From: JBGSKY01 sp041740995
Lineage (GTDB): Bacteria; Planctomycetota; Planctomycetia; Pirellulales; Pirellulaceae
DNA: 64,000 nucleotides
NCBI GenBank assembly: GCA_041740995.1
Contig: JBGSKY010000136.1
Coordinates: forward strand, 1 to 64,000
Direction: 5' to 3'
Shown: positions 9,166 through 17,996 of the stretch, in pieces
Position numbering within the stretch: position 1 is the first letter of the stretch
How the letters are laid out: each line of letters opens with the position of its first letter
Made by a program: the position numbers and the translations under genes
Notes under the pieces: generated by a model
Database searches by the model: none
The model's input: the letters and a program-made list of their open reading frames with translations, nothing else
Told to the model about the DNA's origin: nothing

Positions 9166-10683
9166 CTAGACGTCGTCCTGTTTGTACTTATCGAGCTTGC
9201 GATAGAGCGTTCGAGCGCCTATTTGCAATATTTTTGCCGCTTCCTCGCGATTTCCAGCAGTCATTTGCAGCGTTTGTTGGATTGCCCAGCGCTCGATTTC
9301 ATCCATGCTTTTTCCGATCAGCTCGGGCATCGCGGAATTTGCTGGCGAATCCAACAATGGCGGCGTCATAGACATCGGGGCTGGCAAAAGTTTTGAATCC
9401 AGTGTGATCACTTCCGATGCATTGATCGCGTCAGGATCTCCCATCAATTCCGGCGGAAGATCGTCAACATCTAGTCGGCCATCAGTATCTAAAACGATCA
9501 TCGTCTCAACAAAATTTCGAAGCTGACGGATATTGCCCGGCCAATCGTAAGCGTAAAACTCGCGCGTGACTGACGGCGCGAAAGTCGCCGATGGTTTGTT
9601 GTGTCGGCGGATAAAGATCTTTCGAAAATGGTCCATCAGTGGAATGATGTCTTCGCGACGCTGACGAAGCGTTGGAAGCTGTACGGTCACTACCTTCAAG
9701 CGGTAATAAAGATCTAACCGAAAGGTTCCGTCTTCAATCATTTGCTCAAGTGGTCGATTAGTTGCCGAGAGCAAGCGGACATTGACCTTGATCGGCTTAT
9801 TATCGCCCACGCGAGTAATGGCGCCCTCTTCGAGAACACGCAATAGCTTAATTTGCGTACTCATCGGCATATCGCCGACCTCGTCCAAGAACAGCGTGCC
9901 ACCGTCGGCGTATTGGAACGCGCCCTCGCGATCGGAAACTGCATCGGTAAAAGCGCCGCGGACGTGCCCGAAGAGTTCGCTTTCGACTAACGTTTCGCTG
10001 ACCGCTCGCACGTTCAACGCGACCATCCGTTTGGCTTTTCGAGGGCTGTTCTGGTGGATTGCACGGGCAACGACTTCTTTTCCAGTCCCACTTTCGCCAG
10101 TTATCAGTACAGTCGCATCCGTTGGCGCAATCCTACGCAAACGATCGATCATGTAGTGCATCGAAGGGCTCGAATAAACGATCCCTTCAAAACCGAAACG
10201 TTCGTCCAATCGACGTCGCAGTTCGACGTTGGTCTGCTTCAATGAAATCGCTTCGGCTGCTTTGGCCGTGATCGCACGCAATCGATTGGGGGTGATTGGT
10301 TTTTCCAGAAAATTGAACGCACCTGTTTGCATCGCCTCAACGGCCTTGGTCACCGTGGCGTGCCCCGTCACCATCACGACTTCGCAATCCGGCAACAATT
10401 GTTTTGCCGTCGCTAGAACTTCCATTCCGTCGACGTCGTTCATGACCATGTCGGTAATAACGATATCGAAGTTGTTTTGCTCAATTTGTTTTATGCCCTC
10501 TGGACCACTCAGTGCAAGCGAACATCGGTAGCCGATTTTTTGCAGCGCTTCATTCATAGCGTGCGCATGTGCAGCATCATTATCGACGATTAAAATGCTG
10601 AACTTGGTCGCATCAATCGCCTCGCTAGTGGATCCGGTTTTGGCAGTTTCTTCCATTGCTTGGTCGTCGTTAAAATCTCTCAA
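9166..10683 (-). CDS. Sigma-54-dependent response regulator, NtrC family
   Basis: Three domains are in the usual order. The receiver (about 28-145) has the phospho-acceptor Asp78 in DIVITDMV and the conserved Thr and Lys (VTGHA, EKPI). The AAA+ domain (about 165-395) has Walker A GESGTGKE at 196-203. The loop that contacts sigma-54 reads GAFTDA at 243-248 rather than the standard GAFTGA. The C-terminus is a Fis-type helix-turn-helix (NREEAAKILQIGARTLYRKL). It should activate sigma-54 promoters when phosphorylated. No histidine kinase lies next to it, so the signal is unknown. It is 90 bases upstream of mutL on the same strand and divergent from the PhnP-like gene. Confidence 0.95.
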   Translation of the reverse strand: MRDFNDDQAMEETAKTGSTSEAIDATKFSILIVDNDAAHAHAMNEALQKIGYRCSLALSGPEGIKQIEQNNFDIVITDMVMNDVDGMEVLATAKQLLPDCEVVMVTGHATVTKAVEAMQTGAFNFLEKPITPNRLRAITAKAAEAISLKQTNVELRRRLDERFGFEGIVYSSPSMHYMIDRLRRIAPTDATVLITGESGTGKEVVARAIHQNSPRKAKRMVALNVRAVSETLVESELFGHVRGAFTDAVSDREGAFQYADGGTLFLDEVGDMPMSTQIKLLRVLEEGAITRVGDNKPIKVNVRLLSATNRPLEQMIEDGTFRLDLYYRLKVVTVQLPTLRQRREDIIPLMDHFRKIFIRRHNKPSATFAPSVTREFYAYDWPGNIRQLRNFVETMIVLDTDGRLDVDDLPPELMGDPDAINASEVITLDSKLLPAPMSMTPPLLDSPANSAMPELIGKSMDEIERWAIQQTLQMTAGNREEAAKILQIGARTLYRKLDKYKQDDV

Positions 10684-11009
10684 AGTACCGAACTGTTGTG
10701 TTGGCCATGGGATATGTCGAGTCGCTTAATCAACCAGCCAACAGACAAACGCGGAATTCGTATCGCAGAGGGCTCAAGGTGCCTGCGAAAACGTCTAAAG
10801 GAGCTATGACCGAAGAAGCAGTGGCATGATCTTAAGCAAATTTGAGCCTGTTGGAAGATACGCCGAGCGGTTATGGATTGAGGCCGCCAATTCCGATAGG
10901 ACATGCGTGTTCAGAGGCTCCCCAAAAGCGGTTCTTGCGATAAACTGAAGTTTTTACAAACCGGCAGCGAAAACAGCGCCGAGTTAACTTTTAGAAAGCC
11001 CGCAAGAAT
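10684..11009. other. Divergent intergenic region
   Basis: These 326 bases separate the start of the response regulator (minus) from the start of the PhnP-like gene (plus) and must hold both promoters. I found no coding sequence I trust, no strong hairpin and no clear sigma-54 (GG-N10-GC) element by eye. Confidence 0.5.
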
Positions 11010-11822
11010 TTGAACGGACTGCCAAGTCACACTGATTCTTCAAAATGCGAATTGATTTTCCTTGGGACTGGCACAAGTGTCGGCGTTCCCGTTTTGGGCT
11101 GCGATTGCGACGTTTGCACCAGTGGATTACCGAAAAACCAACGGACACGCTCTTCGGTGCTTTTCAAACTGCCGCAAGGAAACGTGCTGGTCGACACGTC
11201 GCCCGAACTGCGATTGCAATTGCTTGCCCAAAAGATTCGACGGGTCGACGCCGTGCTTTTCACGCACGAACATGCCGACCATTTGCATGGACTAGACGAC
11301 CTACGACTTTTTCCGTTCATCCTCGGACATCCGGTACCGTTGTACTGCCAAGCGAAAGTCGAAGACCGAATTCGAAAAGTCTTTGACTATGCTTTCTCCG
11401 AGTTGACTGAGACGCATCCGGGCAGTGCACCGCGTTTAAACTTTCATCGAATTGATGATGCCCCCTTTGAAGTGCTTGAACAGACGGTCCAGCCGATTCA
11501 ATTGCGACATGGACCCAGATTCGATGTACTAGGTTTTCGGATTGGCTCTTTAGCCTACTGCACGGACCTAACTGAAGTTTACGCAGAGAGCAAAGACCGA
11601 CTGCTCGACCTCGATGTACTCGTTCTAGGCGCTCTGCGAGAGCGTCCACATCCAACGCACATGTCGATTGGCCAAGCGATTGAATTGGCGTCAGAGCTGA
11701 AGCCCAAGATGACGTATTTGACTCACACGTCACACGAATTGGACTTTGAGGCGACTAACGCACGGCTACCGGAAAACGTTCGGATGGCTTACGACGGATT
11801 GCGAGTGACGTTCAAACTTTAG
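11010..11822 (+). CDS. PhnP-like metallo-beta-lactamase-fold phosphodiesterase
   Basis: The N-terminus has FLGTGTSVGVPVLGCDCDVC, typical of PhnP and related MBL-fold hydrolases, including the Cys pair that forms an extra zinc site in PhnP. The main metal motif is THEHADHLHG, followed by a downstream HGPR and a THTSHELD near the C-terminus, which supply the remaining ligands. Members hydrolyse cyclic phosphodiesters; PhnP acts on cyclic ribose phosphates from phosphonate breakdown. No phn genes are nearby, so a general phosphodiesterase role is likelier than C-P lyase processing. The frame opens with TTG at 11010 and has no better upstream start, so the exact N-terminus is uncertain. Confidence 0.85.
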   Translation: MNGLPSHTDSSKCELIFLGTGTSVGVPVLGCDCDVCTSGLPKNQRTRSSVLFKLPQGNVLVDTSPELRLQLLAQKIRRVDAVLFTHEHADHLHGLDDLRLFPFILGHPVPLYCQAKVEDRIRKVFDYAFSELTETHPGSAPRLNFHRIDDAPFEVLEQTVQPIQLRHGPRFDVLGFRIGSLAYCTDLTEVYAESKDRLLDLDVLVLGALRERPHPTHMSIGQAIELASELKPKMTYLTHTSHELDFEATNARLPENVRMAYDGLRVTFKL

Positions 11823-11987
11823 CGTTGAACTCACTGCAGGGAGCCAATTAAACGTTTTGAAATCGTTGAGTGACCGCTGGCGATCGCGTCTTTGACTGAA
11901 TTCTTCGGTTATACTGCAACTGGCGGAAAGCTTGCGGCAGTGAATCATTTTCGAGCCGAAGACACATCTAATTTATTGAGGTCGAAC

Positions 11988-12932
11988 ATGTCCGTAATGC
12001 AAAACCAACGACGTCAGTTTCTAGTTAAGACGGCTGCAAGTTCGGTCGGATTATTTGCAGCCAGCCAGTTTGGGCAAATGCTTTTAGGTCAATCTGAAAC
12101 CAAAGAACTCTCGCTGCAAAGCCTTAATGGCAAAAAGATATTGTTCTTTACGAAAAGCGCCGGGTTCGAACATTCAATCGTACAACGGATCAACGGTGCT
12201 CCCGCGTTCGGCGAACGAATGATGACGAACTTCGCGAAGAAATATGGCTTCGAACTCTTAATTACTAAAGATGGACGGGTCTTCGATTCCGAATATGAAA
12301 ACTTCGACACGTACTTCTTCTACACCAGCGGCGATTTGACCAGCACCAAGGTTGGCAATATTGAACAAGAACCTGCAATGACACCACGCGGGAAAGAAAA
12401 TCTTTTGGCCGCTATCGCCGCTGGTAAAGGTTTTGTCGGCAGCCATTGCGCGTCAGACACTTTTCATTCGAAAGGCGCACGATGGGAAAACCAAGAAAAG
12501 CCGGATCCTTATATTCAAATGATCGGTGGCGAATTCTCCGGACATGGCTCGCAACAATCTACAACGATGAAGGTTTGTGATTTAGGCTTTCCCGGCGTTG
12601 AAGCGGTTGGGGACGCTTTTTCGATGCAGGAAGAATGGTATTCGCTCAAGAACTTTGCTAGCGACATGCATGTTGTTCTATTGCAGGAGACCAACGGCAT
12701 GAGCGATTTCGATTATCAGCGTCCAGCTTATCCGGCGACCTGGGCCCGGCGACACGATAACGGCCGCGTCTTTTATACTTCGATGGGGCATCGCGAAGAC
12801 GTTTGGACCAATCCGATATTTGAATCGATAGTGATGGGTGGCTTGGCGTGGGCAAGCGGTTCAATCGACCACAAGATTGAACCGAACTTGAACGAAGTTG
12901 CACCTGAGGCCGCAAAGCTGCCCCGAAAATAA
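11988..12932 (+). CDS. ThuA-domain protein, Tat-exported
   Basis: The ATG at 11988 has a good Shine-Dalgarno (GAGG at 11978-11981) and opens a Tat signal peptide: NQRRQFLVKTAASSVG with a hydrophobic stretch behind it. The rest is a ThuA-like domain (glutamine-amidotransferase-like fold): KILFFTKSAGFEHS at its start, a YFFYTSGDLT strand, GKGFVGSHCASDTFH, and ARRHDNGRVFYTSMGHREDVW near the end. ThuA was linked to trehalose utilisation; planctomycetes have many exported copies, often with sugar enzymes, and their reaction is unproven. It converges on the next gene with only two bases between the stop codons. Confidence 0.85.
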   Translation: MSVMQNQRRQFLVKTAASSVGLFAASQFGQMLLGQSETKELSLQSLNGKKILFFTKSAGFEHSIVQRINGAPAFGERMMTNFAKKYGFELLITKDGRVFDSEYENFDTYFFYTSGDLTSTKVGNIEQEPAMTPRGKENLLAAIAAGKGFVGSHCASDTFHSKGARWENQEKPDPYIQMIGGEFSGHGSQQSTTMKVCDLGFPGVEAVGDAFSMQEEWYSLKNFASDMHVVLLQETNGMSDFDYQRPAYPATWARRHDNGRVFYTSMGHREDVWTNPIFESIVMGGLAWASGSIDHKIEPNLNEVAPEAAKLPRK

Positions 12933-12934
12933 AA

Positions 12935-13417
12935 CTAGAATTTGCGACGGAAGACTTCGGAAGCAACAAATGCGATACGGGCCGACTCGGGATTTAGAAA
13001 CCCTTCGATCAGTTTCTCACTTGCTGATTTTTCTTCTGCAGCGGTGCTCTGCGAAAACGCGTCATGTAAAGTATCTGGCTTTGGTGATCGCGTGGCAAAT
13101 TCGTTCGGTCTAGCTTTGTAGTTTCCCAAACTGCCGAGCTTGTTGTCAAAGACCTGATGCAAATGCGAATCCATACGTTCGTCCGCATTCGATGCCTCCG
13201 AAGCAAGATGTGGCGATCGGTCAGGGAACGAAGGATTGGCGCTCGATCTATTGGAACTTTCGTTTAACGGTTTTGCACTTAAACCTGAAAAGGTTTGTTG
13301 ACTAACCGGAGTTGTAGAGCGCGGTGGTTCCTGACGATCCGACTTTGACTGTCCTTGCGCACGCTGCTGACGTCGTTCTGCCGCTCGGCGGAGAAATTCC
13401 TGCAAGTCTTCTGCCAT
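12935..13417 (-). CDS. Conserved hypothetical protein
   Basis: From the ATG at 13417 the product has about 160 residues. The N-terminus is helical and basic (LQEFLRRAAERRQQRAQG), the middle is Ser/Pro/Asn-rich and likely disordered, and a short C-terminal helix follows (LIEGFLNPESARIAFVASEVF). No signal peptide, membrane segment or known domain is visible. An in-frame start at 13444 would add nine residues. It lies downstream of tsf on the same strand, about 180 bases away. Coding is supported by the length of the frame, the orderly ends and the tight convergence with the ThuA gene. Function not recognised. Confidence 0.6.
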   Translation of the reverse strand: MAEDLQEFLRRAAERRQQRAQGQSKSDRQEPPRSTTPVSQQTFSGLSAKPLNESSNRSSANPSFPDRSPHLASEASNADERMDSHLHQVFDNKLGSLGNYKARPNEFATRSPKPDTLHDAFSQSTAAEEKSASEKLIEGFLNPESARIAFVASEVFRRKF

Positions 13418-13598
13418 CGCTTTATCGCTCCACCGTTTCCGCAAGGCGTTGAAAAATCGAGAACTCGATCGTTCGCCAGATTTTAGAACCAGATCACTAT
13501 CGACCGACCTGCGAGGCAGGTGGTTTTAACACCCTTCTGCTCAGCGATCGAACGCGATAGAAATTTATCGCGACTGGTTAATAGTATAGTCAAAAAGA

Positions 13599-14435
13599 CT
13601 AGGCAGGTAGTTCGCCAAGGATATAGCAGACAAACTTGTTGATTGTCATGTTGTGACCTTTGGCAAAAGCTCCAACGGTTTGCTTGTCGTCCTTAACGAA
13701 AGCTTGTTCCAGCAATGCCCGTTCGGCACAGTATTGCTTCAGACGTCCTTCAACCATCTTGTCAACGATGGCCGCTGGCTTGCCTTCTTGCAAAGCTGCT
13801 TGCTTTAGCATTTCGCGCTCTTTTTCAACCAGTGTTTGGTCGAGATCGGCAACGCTTAAGGCTGCTGGCCGCATCGCTGCGATGTGCATGGAGACCTCTT
13901 TCGCACTCTCGTCGTTTCCACCGGTGACTTGGATCAAAACCCCAGCGACAGTGCCGCTGTTGTGGCTATATGCTCCGCAGGGCCCTTCGAAACGAGTAAA
14001 GCGACCAACTTCGAATTTCTCACGTATTCGATTGAAAAGTTCTGCTCGGTGTTCAGCCAGCGTGGTGCCTTTTTTGACCGGTGACGGCAAGGCTAGCAGT
14101 TCGTCGGCAGTTTTTACGTCGTTGTCACACAACGCTTCAGCCATCGCGTTGGCAAGCGCAATGAATTCCTCGTTTTGAGTGACGGGCGCGCTTTCGCACT
14201 TCAATTCGACAATAGCCCCAGCCTTGCGATTCAAACCAGCGCAGATACCAAATCGACCAAATGAGGTCTCGCGATCAGCCCTCTTGTCGCCAAGTTTTTC
14301 TCCGCGTTGACGAAGAATCTCGATTGCCTTTTCTTCGTCGCCGTCAGCTTCCATCAATGCGCCTTTGCAATCCATCAGCGGCAGTCCGGTCCTCTCGCGG
14401 AAGGCTTTTACCGATGCAGCAGAAATTGTCGCCAT
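13599..14435 (-). CDS. tsf: Elongation factor Ts
   Basis: EF-Ts is the nucleotide exchange factor that releases GDP from EF-Tu in translation. The N-terminal UBA-like module has VKAFRERTGLPLMDCKGAL, the planctomycete form of the usual TGAGMMDCKKAL. The core follows with ADRETSFGRFG, IVELKCESAPVTQNEEF and, later, VSMHIAAMRPAAL, and the C-terminal SVGAFAKGHN-type helix region is present as TVGAFAKGHN. The 278-residue length is normal. It follows rpsB by 162 bases on the same strand, the common bacterial rpsB-tsf order. Confidence 0.97.
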   Translation of the reverse strand: MATISAASVKAFRERTGLPLMDCKGALMEADGDEEKAIEILRQRGEKLGDKRADRETSFGRFGICAGLNRKAGAIVELKCESAPVTQNEEFIALANAMAEALCDNDVKTADELLALPSPVKKGTTLAEHRAELFNRIREKFEVGRFTRFEGPCGAYSHNSGTVAGVLIQVTGGNDESAKEVSMHIAAMRPAALSVADLDQTLVEKEREMLKQAALQEGKPAAIVDKMVEGRLKQYCAERALLEQAFVKDDKQTVGAFAKGHNMTINKFVCYILGELPA

Positions 14436-14597
14436 GTCTCCAGGTCCTTCGTTCTTATTTTCGCAGTAAAGTCAATATTTGGGAGGAAATTACCTCGCGC
14501 CATCAAAAAGTGACGCGCAAGGTAGAAAAAAGATATTGTTTCAGCAGATTTTCTGACCGTTTCAACACCCTTTGAAAAGTGGAGCCCGAAAGGCGAA

Positions 14598-15386
14598 TTA
14601 AGTCGTCGCTGTGACTTCTTCGCTTTTTTCAGACTCTTCGTCAGTGACCGCTGGGGTCGCAGGCGTCACGGATTTTCCAGGCGCAGTTTTTTGCGATTCT
14701 GGGTTTTCCGACTTGCCAGCCATACATGCATCAGCGAGTTGTTTGACAATCAGATCGATCGATCGAATGCCGTCGTCATTGCCTGGAATCGGCAAATCGA
14801 TCGTGGTTGGATCGCAGTCGGTATCAATCAACGCAACAGTCGCAATACCAAGCTTGCGAGCTTCTTTCACAGCGTTACGCTCTTTATTCGGATCGATAAT
14901 TACCAGACATTCTGGCATTCGATTCATGCTTCGCAATCCATTAAGGTTGCGATAGATCTTGCGATGCTCGCGGGTCAGGGCCGATTGCATCTTCTTGGAA
15001 TAGCCATTAATACTCTCGCTGTGCAAGATTCGCTCCAGCTCTTCCAAACGATGCAGACGATTTCGAATCGTTCGAAAGTTGGTCAACGCACCGCCGAGCC
15101 AACGCTCGCTAACGAATGGCATTCCACAGCGGGTTGCTTCGCGTTCGATGACTTCGGACGCTTGACGCTTCGTTCCAACGAAGAGTACTAGCGAACCACC
15201 GCTTGATACCTGAGTTAGATACTTTTTAGCTCGCAAAATACCGCGAATTGTTTCGCGGATATCAATAATGTGGATCAGATTTTTGCGCCCGTAGATGTAC
15301 GGCGCCATCTTCGGATTCCAACGACTGACGCGGTGACCAAAATGTGCACCAGCTTCGATCAGCTTCTCAACAATCTCATTTGCCAT
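14598..15386 (-). CDS. rpsB: 30S ribosomal protein S2
   Basis: The true start is the ATG at 15386, giving MANEIVEKLIEAGAHFGHRV, the standard S2 N-terminus; frame extension to 15515 upstream is not conserved-looking. Core S2 landmarks are present: WNPKMAPYIYGRKN, IHIIDIRET, VLFVGTKRQA, ERWLGGALTNFRTI and the late IGNPVTIDLPIPGNDD-type segment, here DPTTIDLPIPGNDDGIRSI. The tail of about 40 residues is Lys/Glu/Ser/Thr-rich and probably disordered. It begins the rpsB-tsf pair. A plausible AAAGG ribosome site lies about ten bases upstream of the start. Confidence 0.97.
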   Translation of the reverse strand: MANEIVEKLIEAGAHFGHRVSRWNPKMAPYIYGRKNLIHIIDIRETIRGILRAKKYLTQVSSGGSLVLFVGTKRQASEVIEREATRCGMPFVSERWLGGALTNFRTIRNRLHRLEELERILHSESINGYSKKMQSALTREHRKIYRNLNGLRSMNRMPECLVIIDPNKERNAVKEARKLGIATVALIDTDCDPTTIDLPIPGNDDGIRSIDLIVKQLADACMAGKSENPESQKTAPGKSVTPATPAVTDEESEKSEEVTATT

Positions 15387-15668
15387 CGTCACTAAACCTT
15401 TCGCTACAACTCTTCTGATCCGCTTGCACATGATGGTTGGCACGGACGATCGGCCAAAATCACAGGAAAACCTTCGGCAATTGGGCTGCGAGAACGCAAC
15501 CGGCGAATCAATCAATAATGGAAAATCCTAAAAATCCCGTGATTGAAGCAGCAGAGAATTCCATCTCGGCCGATTTGCAAATTTCGGGAGGGTAAGACAA
15601 TACCCGCCTTTTATAGAAATGGCAACGTCAAAAGAGCGATGTAGCCTCACATACGACGAGCGATTTGC

Positions 15669-16994
15669 TTACCCACCAATACAAATCACTTGATTTCCGA
15701 TTCGGACAATAAATCGATCTCCTGCGACGGCGTAACCGTACAAGGTCGGACCACTGAACATCGCGGCGCCCCGCTGACGCTGTTCATCGGTTTCTTCTTC
15801 CGCCGCAACGGATGTGTCTGGCGGCAGATCTTCAACTTTCCAAGTGACATTTTCGGCCAAAACTTTGTACTCGGAACCAGCTGCGAGAACGGTGACTTGG
15901 CCGTCCTTTCCGAAAAAGTAGATCCGATCGGCGACCGCAAACGGCGTTGCCCAGCAAGATTGCGAGCTGCGCTGGGCGTAAATCTGTTCGCCCGTTTTCG
16001 CGTCGATGCAATAAATTACACCCACTCGATTGACCCAGTAGGCAAAACCTTGATGCAAAATAGGCGAGGCCCAACTCGGATTGGCTTGGTCATTGGCCCA
16101 CAGTTTTGTAGCCTGCCAGACGCCATCGAGCTTCTCAATCTGCATCATGCAGTTCGAATCTTTGGCCGCATCCGCATTTTCGCCCTGTCGTCCGGCCGAA
16201 GCCCCCACCAAAAATCGCCCTTGGCCGCAATCCATTGGCGTCGTGCCCGTGTTGCCACCAATATCAGCAAACGTCCAAAGCAATTCTCCAGTGCTGGGCG
16301 AGTAACCATCAATCGAACCGGCAGAACTAACAATGACCTGAGGCTCTTCGCCAACATTGATGATGGCCGGCGAAGTCCAACTGCGACGCGGCGTTCGGTC
16401 AGCTTTCCAAGCCGTTTTGCCAGTCGACTTTTCGAGCGCCACCAAGCAACTTGGCCCGTCGTGCTCTAATAGTGCAAAAACTAAATTGCCAGACTGGCAC
16501 AACGATGCACCTAGCCCGAATTCCGCCTCAAACGGCCCATAATCCTTTGCCAACTCTCGGGACCAAAGTAATTCGCCGCTGTGCGAGTAAGCCACGCAAT
16601 CGCCGCTTTCAAATTGAACAACCAATCTTTCGGAATCGACGACTGGAGTGGGAGCAGCTCGACTGACGTAATAGCTGTTCTTGACGGGTGTCGAATTTGG
16701 CAAGCTTTTTTGCCAAAGCTGCTGGCCGGATTTCGTATCGAAGCAAGTTGTGAGCCAAGTTTCCTTCATCGGCCCCTGGACACTCGTGACAAACGCTTTA
16801 TCGCCCCAGACGACTGGACTAGATTGCCCGTGGCCCGTCACTTCGGCTCGCCAAAGGATGTTCTCGTCGGGCGACCAAGTCAGCGGCAAGGTTTCGGAAG
16901 AAAGGTTTTGGCTGCCGGATCCGAGAAACGCTGGCCAGTTTGGCGATCCTTCGAACGTAACGGCCAGACAGATAAACAGCACGCTAGTCAACAT
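15669..16994 (-). CDS. PQQ-like beta-propeller protein, exported
   Basis: The ATG at 16994 gives a signal peptide (MLTSVLFICLAVTFEGSP); a TTG at 17012 is less likely. The mature part is a series of beta-propeller blades with the PQQ-repeat pattern: ETLPLTWSPDENILWRAEV, CFDTKSGQQLWQKSL, VALEKSTGKTAWK, YSPSTGELLWTF and CIDAKTGEQIYAQ. Planctomycetes carry many such proteins; they resemble BamB and quinoprotein propellers, but no catalytic or haem site is visible, so the ligand is unknown. It stands between tRNA-Ser and rpsB on the same strand, about 280 bases from rpsB. Confidence 0.85.
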   Translation of the reverse strand: MLTSVLFICLAVTFEGSPNWPAFLGSGSQNLSSETLPLTWSPDENILWRAEVTGHGQSSPVVWGDKAFVTSVQGPMKETWLTTCFDTKSGQQLWQKSLPNSTPVKNSYYVSRAAPTPVVDSERLVVQFESGDCVAYSHSGELLWSRELAKDYGPFEAEFGLGASLCQSGNLVFALLEHDGPSCLVALEKSTGKTAWKADRTPRRSWTSPAIINVGEEPQVIVSSAGSIDGYSPSTGELLWTFADIGGNTGTTPMDCGQGRFLVGASAGRQGENADAAKDSNCMMQIEKLDGVWQATKLWANDQANPSWASPILHQGFAYWVNRVGVIYCIDAKTGEQIYAQRSSQSCWATPFAVADRIYFFGKDGQVTVLAAGSEYKVLAENVTWKVEDLPPDTSVAAEEETDEQRQRGAAMFSGPTLYGYAVAGDRFIVRIGNQVICIGG

Positions 16995-17033
16995 ACGATT
17001 GCCGTGGCTCAAACGTTATGGCATTAGAAAAAG

Positions 17034-17120
17034 CGGATGGGGAGGGATTCGAACCCACGGTAGCCTTACGACTACTCCGGTTTTCAAGACCGGTGCATTA
17101 AACCGCTCTGCCACCCATCC
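17034..17120 (-). tRNA. tRNA-Ser (anticodon UGA)
   Basis: Read on the minus strand, the seven-base acceptor stem GGATGGG pairs with CCCATCC and is followed by a G discriminator at 17034. The anticodon stem CCGGT/ACCGG encloses the loop CTTGAAA, so the anticodon is UGA (serine codon UCA). A long variable arm (AGTCG...GGCTAC) confirms class II tRNA-Ser, and the T arm has GTGGGTTCGAATCCC. CCA is not encoded after the discriminator and must be added by nucleotidyltransferase. Confidence 0.95.
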
Positions 17121-17195
17121 GGACGCAAGTTTAATGACAAACTGGCCAGTTGGGGAGGGCCAACGGCGAAAGTTCTTACTCCGCGACAGTAAGTG

Positions 17196-17259
17196 CCTAT
17201 CCGAAAAGGGGTCTGCCCCTCTCCGTTCCTCCAAAGGGTCAGACCCCTTTTCGGATAGG
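17196..17259. repeat. REP-like inverted repeat
   Basis: A 20-base arm at 17196-17215 (beginning CCTATCCGAAAAGGGG) is repeated exactly as its reverse complement at 17240-17259. Pairing continues inwards through a GGG/CCC with a one-base bulge, and a loop of about 16 bases remains. The core GGGGTCTGACCCC-type sequence resembles palindromic REP elements mobilised by RAYT (IS200-like) transposases. It lies 76 bases beyond the tRNA-Ser gene. A bidirectional terminator role is also possible, but there is no T-tract. No second copy was seen in this window. Confidence 0.6.
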
Positions 17260-17370
17260 TTCATAAGTCTGGTCAGGATCGGGTCTCCAACCCAGCAAAC
17301 GTTTTGCCAGCAATCCATTGGCGACAATTGATCTTCCAATTGAAGCGAGCATTATCTAGCCTTCGTGGCT

Positions 17371-17937
17371 ATGCAAGACTTCTCGATCACCCGTTGCACC
17401 AAGAAGTGCCGACTCGCCGACCGACCGCTGGTGCCAGGTGAGTCGTATTACTCGGTCGTCGTGCTGCGCGGCTCCCAGACCTCGCGATTTGATATCGCTT
17501 CGGAGAATTGGAAAGGCCCGCCGGAAAAAGCGATCGCATGGTGGCAATCGCAAATGCCGCTGAAAAAAACTTTGATTGAACGCCCGACCTCCAACGCAGA
17601 ACTTCTTGGGCGGTTCGTTGAAACACTTGACAACGACGCACAATCGCCGCTGGCATATCTTTTGGGAATGCTATTGGTCCGGCGGAAAGTCTTGCAGTTT
17701 TCCGATCCAAAACCGCTTTCGACTGATCGTATCCAAAACCCGGTTTCGTCAGTCACGCTGAAGTCCTGCCAGACCGACGATGAGTACGATGTCGTAGAGC
17801 CTGATCTCAACGCATCGGACCTTCGCTTGCAAGTCTATCAAGCAGCGTTGTCAGAAATGCTTGTAACTAACACCCTGGCCGACTGCTGTTCAGAGGAAAA
17901 CGAAGCCACCGATGCGACCAACGAAGCTGCTGCCTGA
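17371..17937 (+). CDS. Conserved hypothetical protein
   Basis: The product has about 188 residues from the ATG at 17371 (GTG at 17365 is an alternative). It is soluble, with no signal or membrane segment. The N-terminus has two Cys in ITRCTKKCRLADRP, then VPGESYYSVVV, which looks like a small beta domain, followed by an Ala/Trp-rich helix (EKAIAWWQSQMP) and a helical PLAYLLGMLLVRRKVL. I believe this is a planctomycete-specific family, but I do not recognise a function. It precedes an exported lipoprotein-like gene by about 60 bases and is probably in the same transcription unit. Confidence 0.65.
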   Translation: MQDFSITRCTKKCRLADRPLVPGESYYSVVVLRGSQTSRFDIASENWKGPPEKAIAWWQSQMPLKKTLIERPTSNAELLGRFVETLDNDAQSPLAYLLGMLLVRRKVLQFSDPKPLSTDRIQNPVSSVTLKSCQTDDEYDVVEPDLNASDLRLQVYQAALSEMLVTNTLADCCSEENEATDATNEAAA

Positions 17938-17996
17938 CAAAAACGACCGAACTGCTTTGGTCTGCTGAATCGACCAATTGTGCGCAAGGATGCCAA

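Noticed and set aside
10680..10904. Minus-strand frame of 74 codons upstream of the response regulator
   Set aside because: Arg/Ser-rich product of chance composition in a promoter region.
15690..16469. Open frame of 259 codons on the plus strand, antisense to the PQQ-propeller gene
   Set aside because: It lies wholly inside a well-supported gene, has no recognisable domain and is a by-product of its codon use.
17016..17339. Reading frames running through tRNA-Ser and the inverted repeat
   Set aside because: They read through a tRNA gene and a palindrome on both strands, so coding is not credible.
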